This document shows, piece by piece, positions 1-12,300 of a stretch of 64,000 nucleotides of DNA. Position 1 is the first letter of the stretch. Every line of letters begins with the position of its first letter. This stretch comes from Aquila chrysaetos chrysaetos (Eukaryota > Chordata > Aves > Accipitriformes > Accipitridae), in the NCBI RefSeq assembly GCF_900496995.4, contig NC_044027.1, forward strand, positions 16,206,743-16,270,742, written 5' to 3'. The notes under the pieces are model-generated. The model searched no databases. It was not told the DNA's origin and saw only the letters and a list, made by a program, of their open reading frames with translations. The position numbers were made by a program, and so were the translations under genes.

Positions 1-2759
1 TGCTCTTCTTCAATGTTCTAAGTGGCATCACAAGCCGTGGCTGCGAGACCCCTGCCAGCAGCAAGTACCTCTTCACTGGCCACGTCCTTATCCATATCCA
101 TGACAACACGACAGCCAGGTACCAGAACACAACGAGTGAGAAGGTACCGAGTTATCCCCATCTCTTACACCAGCACGAATACAGCTAGGCACTGCGCAGC
201 CAAATGAAAAGCTGTATAAATACCTTACAGCTTGGGCAGCTGCAAAACCCCTCCCTGACCCACGTGCTGGGCACCGAGGACATATCCTGATGAGCCCAAA
301 AGTTAGTGCCACAGACCGCTTCAGCCTGCGAGGATGCAGCTGAGCTCTCTGGGCTGCACATAAATGCCTGAGGGAGTTAAGCACCTTTATCTCTTTGAAT
401 CAGGGGGCCCAGCAAAACTTTTAAAGGGTCCTAAGGGGGTTGCTCAGGTACGGCTGTAGGGTCAGCAGGTGTCTTCAGCTTTACACATGGGAATACCTTT
501 AGAAAGACTTGGGGCAATACGCTACTGACAGCGAGCGGGTCCTCTGTCAGCCACTTCTGAACATGTTCTCCTTAGATCACAAAGCCTGTGAGACCAGCCT
601 TAAGGCTTGGCTCTCGTGTCATCTACACAAGGGTTTGGGGACTGCTGCGGTTGCAATGGAAAAGGATCAGGAGGAGATGTGACAGCTAGACCGATCTACC
701 AGGCTTTGCTGGAAAAAACAAAGAGAAGCACGGTGCAGATACAGCCAGTAACCACAGCGCTGGTAACGTTCTGCAACTCTTTTGTGCTCAGGTAGGCACA
801 GGTATTTAAGAACTGCCTGTGTTTGTAATCTGTGTTCACTGATGAGAAAACAGAAAGGAACAAATGCTGTTTCCTTCCTTTCCCCTCACATCCCCACATC
901 CTTCATAAGTGAGAACCAATGTACTGAGGGGTGATAAATCAACATCAGTCGCTTTGCGGGGGATTTTGTTTAAGTTCTTTATATCTACTGAGCACCAGCA
1001 CTGTTCCTTAAGAGGTCCTGTCATCATCCTGCACAGAAATCCTGACGCGCAGAGGAAGGAGGTTACACTTCTAATTACAGCTGCCTGGTCTTTAAGGTGT
1101 TTGAAACCTCTTTTCACCACCTGACAGCCGTAATGCATCTTTCTGCTCATTTCAGACTCGATGAAAACCAACCATAAAAGGCTGCAAACAACGTTCTGTT
1201 ATTCACATGCCATCGCAGTGGGGCAAGGAGCTAAATACAGGTGCACGGATAGTTCAGGCACTTAGTTCATGCACAATTTACATAAACTGTTTTCCCTTAA
1301 CAGCATTATAATTTAGATGCTTACTCAGTGAAGACAAGATACAATGACTAAAAAACCCCATCATACTGGATACTTTTGCTCAAATGAGGTCACCCAGGAG
1401 CACTGTCTGCACTCTAAACATTGGGATATCCTCCAGGTTTTCTAAAATGACAGGCATCCATCATGAAAGACTGAAGCGCATGATTTTACCATCGAGGTTT
1501 TTATGCTGATTTCACTGCTCGTTTTAGGCTAGAAGACAATCTGTTGAACCTCAAAGTGCAGTCTTCTCTTACCTTTAATTTATTCTGTCAGAAAACTGTC
1601 TACCTTAATGAGTATGAGCACACCCCCACTACCTTCCAAGTTTGGTGATCTGTTATGTCAAATATAAATAATCCTGTCTGAAACCAGTCGATACGGGGAA
1701 ATGAAAAGCCATCTTCCCTTGGGGGATTTCTCTCTCCCTCCCACAGCCCCCCCCCCCCGCCCCGAGCCTGCAGACTACCTTTAACGTACTGAACAACGTC
1801 CACGTACTTCTGACAGCGCAGACCTAGACGGCTGCTGTATTAATCAAATAGTGAAAAAAACAACCCACAGATAACTGTGCTATCACCTTCCTTCCATTCA
1901 ACTCTAGATTCCTCTCCATCACCATTGCTCCGTTGCGTGTGAGCTAGCGGGCTGGTTTGCTGCCTAACCTGGGGCCGGAGTGGTGTCTACAAAGTCATCG
2001 GGATGGAGTGGGGGGGTTCTTACATCCTTTGGGGCCAGGACACGAGATAGATAGGAACAAACCTTTGTCCTAGGCGCATGGCTCCAGGTGAGATGCCCAG
2101 TCGGGTGACCGAGAGAGGCCCGTTCCAGCCCCACGCTGAGTGTGCAAAGAAGGACAAGCTCTCCCCAGGGCAGAGAAGGACACGACCCACACACCCAGGC
2201 AAGGCACGGGATGGGGGCAGTTTCCCCACCCCATCCCTGAGAGGTGCTTTCATGACCTCCTTCACAGGCATGGCTTTGAAACTAAAGATGCTGTAGGACC
2301 TGGGAAAACCAAGCCTGGAGCACCCTGGAATTTTTCATCCTGGTCTAAGGTGGTGGAACTTGACCAGTCCCCCTGAGGCAGGCTATAGGGGTGCGGATGC
2401 TGGGCAATTCTCCACGTCCCTATTCGCTCTGCCTCCCCCCTCCAAATCCTTTCCCAACCCCAACTCTCGCAGCCGGGGCTATCCTCTGCTTGTTTTCCTC
2501 CTTGCAGGCATTCCCCCGGGACGCGGGGGTTAGCTGCCGGTTCCCCCGGAGCAGCAATCCCACCGGTACTGAAAGGCAGTTTAGGATGCACCGGGAGGAA
2601 AGCGGGGGGGGGGGGGGGAGAAGTGAACGGGGGAAAAGCACGGCAAAAGACCCCACCGTTGCGAAGGACGGGGAGAAGGAGCCCAGGCAAAGCCGGGGGA
2701 GGTCCGTCTGCGAGCGGCCGAGCCTCGCCCCGCTCCGCCGCCCTGCCCTCCCCGCTTAC
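1..2759. other. Non-coding stretch; possible first intron of a minus-strand gene
   Basis: No exon of a known protein is recognised on either strand. The open frames are short, lack splice context and resemble no family I know. The C run at about 1747-1758 and the G run at about 2606-2619 are homopolymers. If the minus-strand donor at 2759 is real, this stretch is intron 1 of a gene whose coding exons lie off the left edge. By conserved order that gene would be FAM163B, but none of its small membrane-protein sequence is visible here. Confidence 0.4.
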
Positions 2760-3290
2760 CTTCAAACGGGGGAATTGTGCTGGATCTCTCAGGTGAGGAC
2801 CGCGTCTCCCGAAGTCTCCAGCTCGGAGAGCATCAATGCAAATAACAACAAAAAAAAAAATTTAAAAAAAAAAAAAATTAGAATTAAAAAAAAAAAAAAG
2901 GTTAAAAAGACGGACGCCAGCTCACGGTGCGGAGCAAGCGAGCCGGCAGCAGACACCCTCCTCTCGGCACATGGCCGGGCCCGGCAGCAGCAGCGGCTCT
3001 GCGGGGGAGCGCTCCCTCCCCGCCCCGCGCCCCAGCGCCGCCGGTGCCGCCAATGACGGCGGAGCGGAGCGGAGCGGAGCGGAGCAGAGCGGCGCCCCCC
3101 CGAGCCCCGCACCGGGGCCGCACGGGCAGCGGAGCGTGCTGCCGGCACCGCCACCCCCCCGCCCGCCCCCGACCACCCCGGGGGGCGACCGGCGGGCGTG
3201 CTGTTCGTCCCCCGGCCCGGGATGCCGGCCTGTGTTGGTGATCCGGGCCGGGCCTCGGTGGGGGGAGCAGAGCGGGGGCGGACCCACGGA
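2700..3290. promoter_or_regulatory. CpG-rich island, candidate promoter
   Basis: GC content rises sharply, CpG dinucleotides are dense, and short tandem repeats such as ggagc (3060-3085) occur, as is typical of a vertebrate CpG-island promoter. An A-rich block (about 2848-2900) splits the island. Two strong splice donors point in opposite directions: a minus-strand GAAG|GTAAGC ending an exon at 2760, and a plus-strand CTCAG|GTGAGG ending an exon at 2792. The minus-strand option agrees with the expected FAM163B orientation; the plus-strand option would imply a divergent non-coding transcript. No TATA box is evident. Confidence 0.55.
2760..3050 (-). other. Possible untranslated first exon of a minus-strand gene (FAM163B by synteny)
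   Basis: The 3' boundary rests on a good minus-strand donor (exon ends at 2760, then GTAAGC). The 5' boundary is a guess inside the CpG island. There is no convincing long coding frame, so the exon would be 5' UTR. The gene name is inference from the human order in which FAM163B lies just upstream of DBH on the opposite strand. RNA reads would settle it. Confidence 0.3.
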
Positions 3291-3846
3291 GCCGGGTCAC
3301 CACCCCCACGGAGCCGGGTCACCCCCTCACAGAGCCGGGTGACCCCCCCACAGAGCCAGGGACACCCCCCCAGAGCCGGGTGACCCCCTCACAGAGCCGA
3401 GTCACCCCCCCACAGAGCAAGGGACACCCCCCCAGAGCCGGGTGACCCCCCCCCACAGAGCCAGGTGACCCCCCCACAGAGCCAGGGACACCCCCCCAGA
3501 GCTGGGTGACCCCCTCACAGAGCCATATCACCCCCCCACAGAGCTGGGTCACCCCCCCACAGAGCCAGGGACACCCCCACAGAGCCAGGTGACCCCCCCC
3601 CCCCCCCAGAGCCGGGTCACCCCCCCCAGAGCCGGGTGACCACCTCACAGAGCCGAGTCACCCCCCCCCAGAGCAAGGGACCCCCCCCCCAGAGCCAGGT
3701 GACCCCCCCACAGAGCTGGGTGACCCCCTCACAGAGCCAGGGACACCCCCCCAGAGCTGGGTGACCCCCTCACAGAGCCAGATCACCCCCCCACAGAGCC
3801 GGGTGACCCCCCCACAGAGCCAGGTCACCCCCCCACAGAGCCAGGG
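3282..3846. repeat. C-rich minisatellite, about 27 units of 19-22 bases
   Basis: A unit close to cacagagccgggtgaccccc repeats about 27 times, alternating between variants with ccgggtgac, ccaggtgac and ccagggacac. The array abuts the CpG island. On the minus strand every unit carries a run of five or more Gs. Open frames in it (repeated TPPQSQV- or GGV-type peptides) are by-products of the repeat, not genes. Confidence 0.93.
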
Positions 3847-3849
3847 GAC

Positions 3850-6210
3850 ACCATTTGGCCGAGGGAACCTTCATCCCCAGTGCTGGCGCAGGGAAAGCAT
3901 CCCACTCCCCCCCCCCCACCTGCAGGGGTTGCAAGGAGGCATGGGGAAAAAACCAAGGCAAACCCCGCAACATCCCCTGTTCAGCCCCGCAAGGGTCCCG
4001 GGGCATTTTACACCTGAGGTGACTTTGTCCCGTGCACCATTTAATCAGGAGCTGCACTGAGGTTTTTGCTGTCTGGTTTCGGTGGCAGCCACCCCTGAGG
4101 AGGGGAGCCACTCTCCTCTTCCCAAATCCGTGCCTGTTTCAGCACAGCCTCAGCTAATTGAGAAATCCTCGTCCACAGCTTTCTCCAAAGACATCGACGC
4201 TGTACAGGGCACGTTGGGCACTAGCAGTGGTGATTCACAAGACTTCCTTAGTGTCAGGGTGTTACCGTGTCCCAGAGCTAGAACGAGCAGCGTTTGGTAA
4301 TAGCAGAACTTTGGACAAAACCTGGCGATTCAAGCTGCCGCTACCCCTCTAGCAGAGGCACTGGCACGGAAAGAACCGTCACGGCCACGCATGGAGGTTG
4401 TCCCCCATCCCCAAACCGGTGTGACAGGGAAGCAAAAACTGCCCCAGCTCTCCCAGTGCATCCCCTGGGCTCGGTGGCTGCTCGTCCCTGGGATGTCTGC
4501 AGAGCAGCACGGAGCGTTCGCTCCCCCCCGGGCACGGAGGATGCTCGGCACGTCTCGGTTGGCCCTGCCAGCCCTGCCTAATTGCACACCCTGCCATCAG
4601 CCTCGGCTTGTCTGCAAGCTGTCAAACTCCTCGGGTAGCAGGGACCCTTCTGCAGGCCACTGCCTCTTCCAGCCTCCCGGCGATGACGCTGGGAAGACGA
4701 GCGCGTTCAGCCTGGAGTGCCTCCGTCCGTCGGGACGCGTGACTTTTGTCCCGCAGCGTTCATTTCCCTGGCCTGACTTGCGTCTGCAGTCCCAAAGTTA
4801 TTCCTAAGGGCTAACTTAATTTTTCTCTTTGGCAGTTTTAGCCCATCGATACTTGTTCTGTCCTTGTTGACTGATGAGAATAATTAGTCTCTGGTCCTTT
4901 TATAGCACATCTGCTCTTTTTAAGATGGTATCGCTTATAGCACTCTTTTAATCTATAGAGAAGGAAACAGTTGCATTTAATTAATTGCTCTCTATATAAA
5001 CTAATTACTGCCAGTTATTTCAGCACACTTTGCACGCAGTTCAAACGCCTGTGCAGAGATCTGAAAGGCAAGCCACCCAGTCTAATGACAAGAAATGAAA
5101 GCAAGGGGCAAAATACAGTTTATCTTTAGAGAGCCTACTTAAGCATATTATTGTTTAATTATTATAGACCGTATCAGTTAGTACTAAACTGTCTATGTCA
5201 TGGTTCCTGTCAGTTTTGCTTCAAGGTTGCTTGGACTATGTGCAAAAGATATTGAAATGCTCTGCCAGGAAAAAAAACAATTTTAGCTTTTTATTACTTT
5301 TATGGGTCAAATGTCATTGTCTAGCAATTTATCATTGTATCTTTGTTCAGAAATATGAGCAATGGAGGTTCTTTGCTTGAGCCAATCATTTCAGTTTCTA
5401 TGCCTGGACTCCTGTATTGCAATAAACAGCCTCCTTGCTCCACAGTGAATATGTCAAAGCAATTCTGCACTGATCTGAGCCCAGGATAGAAGCAAGGAAA
5501 AACAATGTTCTAACAAGGACTTACCAAACACTTGAGCTGCCTGGAGTAAGTCTAGAGGTTGTTTTCTGGACTAACACAAGGTCTACTTACTTTAAGAGCA
5601 ATTCTGTGAAGATCAGTTACCTATGAAGGAGACAAAGGTTTTTATAATATAATTCTATATTGCAATGGTGTGCAAGACCTCTGTTGTGAGCATGGTCTCG
5701 TCGTGCTAGGAGCTGTACAAACACACAGCGCAAAGAGCCTGATCCTCTAGACTTTGCAACATAAATTTTTACAGAAGGAAAGTGCTAATTAGTATCTGCG
5801 GTTCGGGAGCCAGTCGGTAGGCTGGAGAGCTGGCAGCTGGCCAGCCACAACTTTTATCAACCCCTCTTGCCATTTGGGAAGTATCCTGTGCCTGCCAAGT
5901 CTGTGGGATAAACAGACCGGCAGCAGCCAGGAGCCAAATCATTTGTAGGTTTTAAGAAGTACGGTGTTCAGGTTATAATCACCTGCTTTCCTCCACCACC
6001 GCCAATGGGTTAGGCTCAGCGTAAATCCTTCGGCGAGTTCACATATTCACACTCCTGCACCCCAAAATTCTTGGTTTCCTCTCACTTAATTCAGGACTTG
6101 GGATCAAACTGCCCAGGAATATCGTATGATCTTCCCATCTCTCAGCATCCAAGGCCACTCTCTAGGCTTTTTTCCCCCACCTCCAGCTTGCTCCATCCCC
6201 GGGGAGCAAC
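3850..6210. other. Intergenic; includes an AT-rich block at 4800-5450
   Basis: No coding exon recognised. From about 4800 the base composition changes abruptly from GC-rich to AT-rich, with several TAAT/ATTA homeodomain cores and few simple repeats. This resembles a conserved non-coding regulatory block, but conservation cannot be judged from one sequence. At 5665-5765 there is a segment like an old amniote interspersed repeat. Confidence 0.4.
5665..5765. repeat. Possible ancient amniote interspersed repeat fragment
   Basis: The run gtgctaggagctgtacaaac followed by acacagcgcaaagagcctg resembles a degraded repeat tail seen widely in reptile and bird genomes, where a similar gctgtacaaacaca phrase precedes a 'congested' ccctgcc...gagct motif. 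The match is from memory and the family is not assigned. Confidence 0.3.
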
Positions 6211-6214
6211 TCGT

Positions 6215-6802
6215 AATGTACTGGCCACTAAGCCCCACACAGCCGCTTGCTCACTCCCCCCCCCCCAGGGTGGGATGGGGGAGAGAATCGGAAGAGTGAA
6301 AGTGAGAAAACTCGTGGGTTGAGATAAAGACAGATTAATAGGTAAAGCAAAAGCTGTGCACACAAGCAAAGCAAAACAAGGAATCCGTTCACCACTTCCC
6401 ATCGGCAGGCAGGTGTTCAGCCATCCCCAGGAAAGCAGGGCTGCATCACGTGTAACGGTGACTTGGGAAGACAAACACCATCACTCAGAATGTCGCCCCT
6501 TCCTCCTTCTTCCCCCAGCTTTATATGCTGAGCATGATGTCATATGGTGTGGAATATCCCTTGGGTCAGTTGGGCTCGGCTGTCCCAGCTGTGTCCCCTC
6601 CCAACTTCTTGTGCCCCCCCCCAGCCTGCTCGCTGGTGGGGTGGGGTGAGAAGCAGAAAAGGCCTTGACTCTGTGTGAGCACTGCTCAGCGATAACGAAA
6701 ACATCCCTGTATTACCAACACCGTTTTCAGCACAAATCCAAAACATAGCCCATACTAGCTACTATGAAGAAAATTAACTCTACCCCAGCCAAAACCAGCA
6801 CA
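6215..6802 (-). mobile_element. Solo LTR of an endogenous retrovirus, reverse orientation, 3' end truncated
   Basis: Read on the minus strand, the element starts at 6802 with TGTGCTGGTTTTGGCTGGGG and follows the same course as the LTR at 8715-9327: the tagtagctagtat and ctatgttttggattt phrases, a CRE-like tgacatca, the TATA motif atataaag, and a G-rich tail near 6262. It is more diverged than the forward copy. Homology stops near 6215-6220 without the expected ggttaaaccac end, so the 3' end is lost. No internal retroviral sequence adjoins it. Confidence 0.8.
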
Positions 6803-8714
6803 AGGGCCTATGTGACCACAAACCACAACCGAACGTGGGTATTGCTGGGAGGAATGGGCTGCTGAAACACTGCCCAGCTTTCTGTTCGTCATCCCTGTGC
6901 TCCGCCAGCCTGGGGGATAGTGGTGCCGTTTCTAGATTCAAGCCTCTTTCAGCAACCGCAGTTTGGTGGACACGACACAAATCAAGTGCGTGGCCTCTCA
7001 GAGATGCAAAAAAACCCCAAACACCTGAAACAGGGTAGCAGAGGGCACAATATCGGTAAAGGATCACACTGCTTCAGCCAGTGCTTTGCTCCAACGCAGC
7101 GTTAGGGCTCCAATAAACCAGCCCCACACGTTTTGCAGGCACATACCATGCGCCTTCTGCCTATCGCAGACCCTGGGAGTGGGTTTAGATGCAGCGGCCA
7201 GGTACAGTGACAACACGACCGTGTCATCACCTGCCAAATACTGTCTTTTTCTATTCCTAAGGGCAGGGTCTTTTCCTGTGCTGCTCTCTGGCATTTGTTT
7301 TTGCTTTAAGCTCCCCAGCAGTAAATAGGACCCCGTGTGTGCAGCTTTGCAGGAGGAAGCTTACCTTCTCGTAGTAACAGCTACTCTCTGGTCCTCATGG
7401 ACATGCCAGGCACTTCGTTCTGCCTCTTCCCAACAATTATGGAGGTGCCTTCTCTCAGACAGTCTCGAAGTTGATCCCAAATATTCACGATGGCAGCCTG
7501 AAAGGTCTCCACTGCATCATCCTCCTCTCACTGGGACACGAGTACATCCTCACAGCACCTCGGTCACCTTGGCTGGATTTAAATGCAAACCTTGTGTTTA
7601 GGTGAAAACAGCAGCCTGATCCCCAGGTTTGTCCTCTTCCATAGCAGCCCTTCTCCTCCCTGCTTTGATCACCCTTGATGTAGGAACCACCTGGCTTATA
7701 AACACAGCCCTAACAACTGCCCATAACGGGGACCTTGCTTGGTGTCCCTCTTGCACCCACTGCTCCCTCCGCAGCTTACGGCACTGATTCAGGCAGATAC
7801 GGAGCTGAAGATGCCCTGGGACCTGGCCTGCCACATGTTGCTCTAGGACGTTTCTGTCCTTGAAGGTGACAACCTCAGAATGCCAAGGGATGCATCTGCT
7901 TAAAAGAGTTAACAAAGCAACAACAGAGAAAAACTGCTTCTTAAATAAGTATTTTTAACCTGAACAGATTAATTACCCGGTGCCACAAGCCAGCGTGCTC
8001 CACACTCGCTGTGTTAAGCATCCCCAGCCCGTGACCGACACCGTACGACAAGGCTCGCGGCAAGGTTACATCAACCTCAGCCAGAGCAACGTGGGTCAGA
8101 GGTGCTCTGAGAGAACGTGCGCTTGAAAGCTGTTCCGTGGTAGGGCTTGCCTGGCACATCGTGTCGCATCGCACCCGTCAGCTCGTGCCTCTGCACCCGG
8201 CGTGACGTGCCAGGCTTGCTGGAATGTGATCCTGTGCAGCCGCAAAAGTGCCGACAAAAGAAAGGGCTTAGAGAGGCGGGGGGTGGGAGTTTAAGGATGC
8301 TCACCATGGATTTCCTCATGCCCCTTTACACAGGGCAGTCCTCACCCCAGAGGCATGAATACCAGGGTGCTGCTGGTCTGAAGGGGCACGGAAGGAGCTG
8401 GGGGAATAATCCTTCCATGGGCACCTGGGCCATGGTGGGAATAGTGCAGAGCCTTCTGTCGCAGCCTTGGAAAGCCAAAGACGCCCTATCTCCTGGAAAC
8501 ACCTTCCCCTTCAAGCTTATTGACCCCTTTAATGTTGTCAAGAGGTTTGTAGGACAAGTACTCCCTGTACAGAAGCCATGTTGAGTTTTCTGAAGGCAAA
8601 CATAATTATCCACTATTTCTACCCTTTATTAGACCTTCTGCTAACTTGTCTGTAACAAGTATGCAGGGCCTCCAGCCTTCGTCATTCAATGCAGCAACAC
8701 TTTTGCTAAGTTGA
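6803..8714. other. Intergenic between the two LTRs; possible CR1 fragment at 8480-8700
   Basis: No coding exon and no gag, pol or env similarity was recognised, so the two LTRs are separate insertions and not the ends of one provirus; they are also in opposite orientation. The stretch around 8540-8640 (ggacaagtactccctgtaca, then gaagccatgttgagttttct) resembles an old, antisense CR1 LINE fragment; this is a weak resemblance only. Confidence 0.4.
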
Positions 8715-9327
8715 TGTCCTGGTTTCGGCTGGGATAGAGTTAGTTTTCCTTCTAGTAGCTGGTATAGTGCTATGTTTTGGATTTAGTATGAGAATAATGT
8801 TGATAACACACTGATGTTTTCAGTTATTGCTAAGTAGTGTTTAGACTAAATCAAGGATTTTTCAGCTTCTCATGCCCAGCCAGCAAGAAGGCTGGAGGGG
8901 CACAAGAAGCTGGGAGGGGACACAGCCAGGACAGCTGACCCAAACTGGCCAAAGGGGTATTCCATACCGTGTGACGTCATGCCCAGTATATAAACGGGGG
9001 GGAGTTGGCTGGGGCGGGCAGATTGCTGCTCGGGAACTAATCGGGCATCAGTTGGTGAGTGGCGAGCAATTGCATTGTGCATCACTTGTTTTGTATATTC
9101 CAATTATTTTGTTATTATTATTGTAATACTATTATTGTATTATTATTATCATCATCATCATCATCATCATTATCATCATTATCATTATTCTCTTCCTTTT
9201 TGTCCTGTTAAACTGTCTTTATCTCAACCCACAAGTTTTACTTTTTTCCCAATTCTCTCCCCCATCCCACTGGGTGCGGGGGGAGCGAGCGAGCAGCTTA
9301 GTTGCTGGCTGGGGTTAAACCACAACA
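8715..9327 (+). mobile_element. Solo LTR of an endogenous retrovirus, forward orientation, near complete
   Basis: The element runs from TGTCCTGGTTTCGGCTGGGA at 8715 to ggggttaaaccacaaca at 9327, with the usual TG...CA ends. The flanks are gttga (8710-8714) and gctga (9328-9332), a likely 5-base target-site duplication with one mismatch. It holds a perfect CRE (TGACGTCA, 8972-8979) and a TATA box (TATATAAA, 8987-8994) eight bases later, then an ATT/ATC microsatellite. No retroviral coding sequence lies on either side, so it is a solo LTR. The family is one I recognise as abundant in bird genomes; no formal name is assigned. Confidence 0.87.
9105..9195. repeat. ATT/ATC trinucleotide microsatellite inside the LTR
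   Basis: Imperfect (TTA)n passing into (TCA)n. It lies downstream of the LTR TATA box and is a common variable part of this LTR type. Confidence 0.9.
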
Positions 9328-12300
9328 GCTGATAAAGCTGCATCTTCAAACTCCTCAGGCTCTTTTGGCCCCATGTCCTCTCCTGGATTGGCTCCTTTTG
9401 ATGCTGATCCTCACTTGCTGTGTAATCTTCAGGAAGCGGCTTAGTGCCAGAAAGCAATGGCTAGAGGAAAAGCAACAAGAAAGGCTGGCATCAAAGAGCA
9501 GAGCCCCACGCAGAAGGGCTCAGCACCAACCCACCACCCTGAAAACTCACACGGCAGACAGCCCTTCCCCTGGATCACATATCCACAGCAGATTCCAGCT
9601 CCTTTTGCTGTTTTTCCTACCAAATTGAAGAAGAAATCTTCCTCACCACTCTAGAGATGTGAGAGGTCACTTCATGAAAATTAAGATGGGTCCTGCAAAA
9701 TCAGGGATAGCGGGTAATGCGGGAGGGCAATGCAGGGTGCCCTACATCTGAAGAGCAACAACTGGATTTGGTGTGTTTTTAAATGATAAAGCAGATCTTT
9801 CCTTACTGAGTTTGGTATTCTCCACCACATGTCAGATGATGGAGCACGGAAAGATGTCTGCTTGGACTCACAGGGGAGTGATGGGAGAGAAAACAAGTGG
9901 ACGGATGGTCGTCCCATGGTGAAGGGCATCTGGAAGGCCAGGAGAGAGCTGAAACAGCCGTGGGCTGGGAACATCACCTGCAGGTGAGCATGGAAGATGG
10001 GAAGAGAAAGCCACTGATGGAGACTGGGAGCTCGGGGGGTAGCACCTGCTGGGAAGAGAAGAGCCATCGCCATGATAGGACTGGAGCAAGCTTGTCATGC
10101 CTCTCTTGCAGAACGAGGCTAGAGCAGAGTTTATCCTGCTTGGAGCATCTTTTGCAGGGACACATGAATCTGTGTTACAATGCGTGGAGATGGTTATTGC
10201 AAAGCCACTTTATTTATGGTGTTTTTATTGGCAGGGGAGTGGGAGTGCAATACAATTTTAGCCACTCTGATGTCTCCATCTCCCTTACATCCCACCTCCA
10301 TTTCTAGAGCAGTTTTTTTCTTTAAATTACATGATTCCTCAAACTGTACAAGGGACTTTCTGTACCTGAGATGGTACAGGATTAGCTCGATGGTCTTGCT
10401 GAGCAGGGGCAGGTGTGGGCAGTTCTGGGAGAGTTGATGACTATACGTCTCCACCACCACCAGCAGTCCTGGTCCCCACCAGCTGCAGGCAGCAGGATCT
10501 CTTTGCATATGGCAGAAATAGGGTAGGGCCAAGATCTGCGTGAAGCTCAGCTAAGATGAACTTGAGCATGAAAAATGATGCACTTCACACATGATCTGCA
10601 GGGAGCCCAGCTCTCGGGCACGAGCAGGGTCAGTAAGCAGCCTAGCCAGCAGCACTTTTTTGATCATTTTAGAAAGATCCTGTTGAAGACCGGAGGGAGT
10701 CTCCAGAGCTACCGAGTCCGAGACCACTGCTCAGTTATGCTCCACTTCTCAAAGCTAACACAAATTTCTCCCACCTCCCACTGGCACTATCCACTGGATC
10801 ACGCAACCCATTATAAACAAACCCAAAGAACACTTTTGTCTCTTCCTGTCCTTTTCAGATATTTTGGGTATTTGTAGCAATCTCTCCTGTTTATATAACA
10901 AAGCCACAGCCCAGTGTTTGTGGCACCATATCCATGGTAACCCTAATATAGCATGCACAGGCGACTAGATTTCATTAGGTGGCTCAGCTGCGGCAGCACC
11001 AGGGAGGGAATTTCTCCGGGCTGCTAAGCTGCGCAAGCAGCCTGGTGGGAAGGGGTCCGGCTGCCCACCCGACCTCAAGCGCCTGGCAAGGCAGCACCTC
11101 CCAAAGAGCAAATGATACTCTCCTTTCGCTAACTTTAGCCTTTCTCCTGCTCTCCCATCACCAGCTCACCAGGGTACAGTGCTAGGCACAGCCCATCCAC
11201 CTGCCTTTAACTCTGCAGAAGAGCCGTGGGTGCATGGCTGGACCAGGAGGAGAGGCAGAAGAGACGGGAGCTGCTCAGCCTCCTCCATGCATGGCAGTTC
11301 TCGCCTCCGCTGCTGGAGCAGGAGCAGCAGGACCGAGCCGTAAAGAGCAGCTGAGGTCCAATTCTGTCTCCGATTCGGGGAGACTCCTCCGGTGGCGGTG
11401 GGGACATCTCACTGCACAGTTGGGGCTGCGTCCCCTTCAGATGCAGTCCTCGGCGGGGATGAGGCAGGGGGCATTACTTGGTGTAAGAGAGAGAAAATTT
11501 GTCCCTGAGGAAGGCAAAAAAGAGAAATAGGTTAGGAGAAAGCAAGAAGTTGGAACGAGCAGAGGCTTAGCAAGGGGGACGTTACCGTATTTGTTGCTCT
11601 CGTGCTGGAAGGCACAAACTCACGTGCAAGGGGGAGGGAATGGCTTTTCCCACCCACTGCTGCTGGGTCATGGTCTCCTAGAAGTGTTCCGTCTCGGCTG
11701 GCACCCAGCACGTTTGCAGGTTAAATAGCAACTGCTGCAGTCACATGTGGAGATTCCCATGCAGTCCCATGCAAAACAAAGCAGCTCAGAGATAACCACC
11801 CTGAATCGTTCGCACCATGGCCCTGCAAGGCCCAGATGACATAGAGACATTAAATACTCACCTGTGCTTCCGTCAGGCAATGCAAACTCAGATTTGCAGC
11901 CCCAGCACCCTCTCGGTGCATGACGAAGCCAACGAGCAGCCTACAGATCCCTTCTGGTTTGTTATGGGAACAGGACTGAGCAAAGTGATCCTTTTAAAAG
12001 GATAAACAATTCTCCCAACCCCGGGATGTATATCAAATAGTTCCTGTGAGCCACAGGGCTGGTCCAGACTCTGTAGCTCTGGCATGAAGGGTGAGGGGTG
12101 GATCTGGCCAGAGAAACCGCACACAGCGTCAATCAAGACGTGGGTCCCTGGCACCCTGCACGATTGCCCGTCCATGTGAGCATCTCCCCTACGTGCCAGC
12201 CCTCTCTTCCTCCTCCTCATACCACGTCGGGTCCAGCCTGAGTCAGACACTGCCTAACCTCATCAGCACCAAGGCAAATTCGATCCTGGCGCTGGCTGGC

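Noticed and set aside
2391-3342. Open frames of 100-221 codons in the CpG island
   Set aside because: Composition-driven (Arg/Pro/Gly/Ala runs and poly-Lys from A runs) and present in several frames on both strands.
6215-9327. The two LTRs as ends of one provirus
   Set aside because: They are in opposite orientation, differ in age, and no gag, pol or env sequence lies between them.
9075-9332. Open frame with His-rich stretch (HHHHHHHYHHYHY)
   Set aside because: It is the translated ATT/ATC microsatellite of the LTR.
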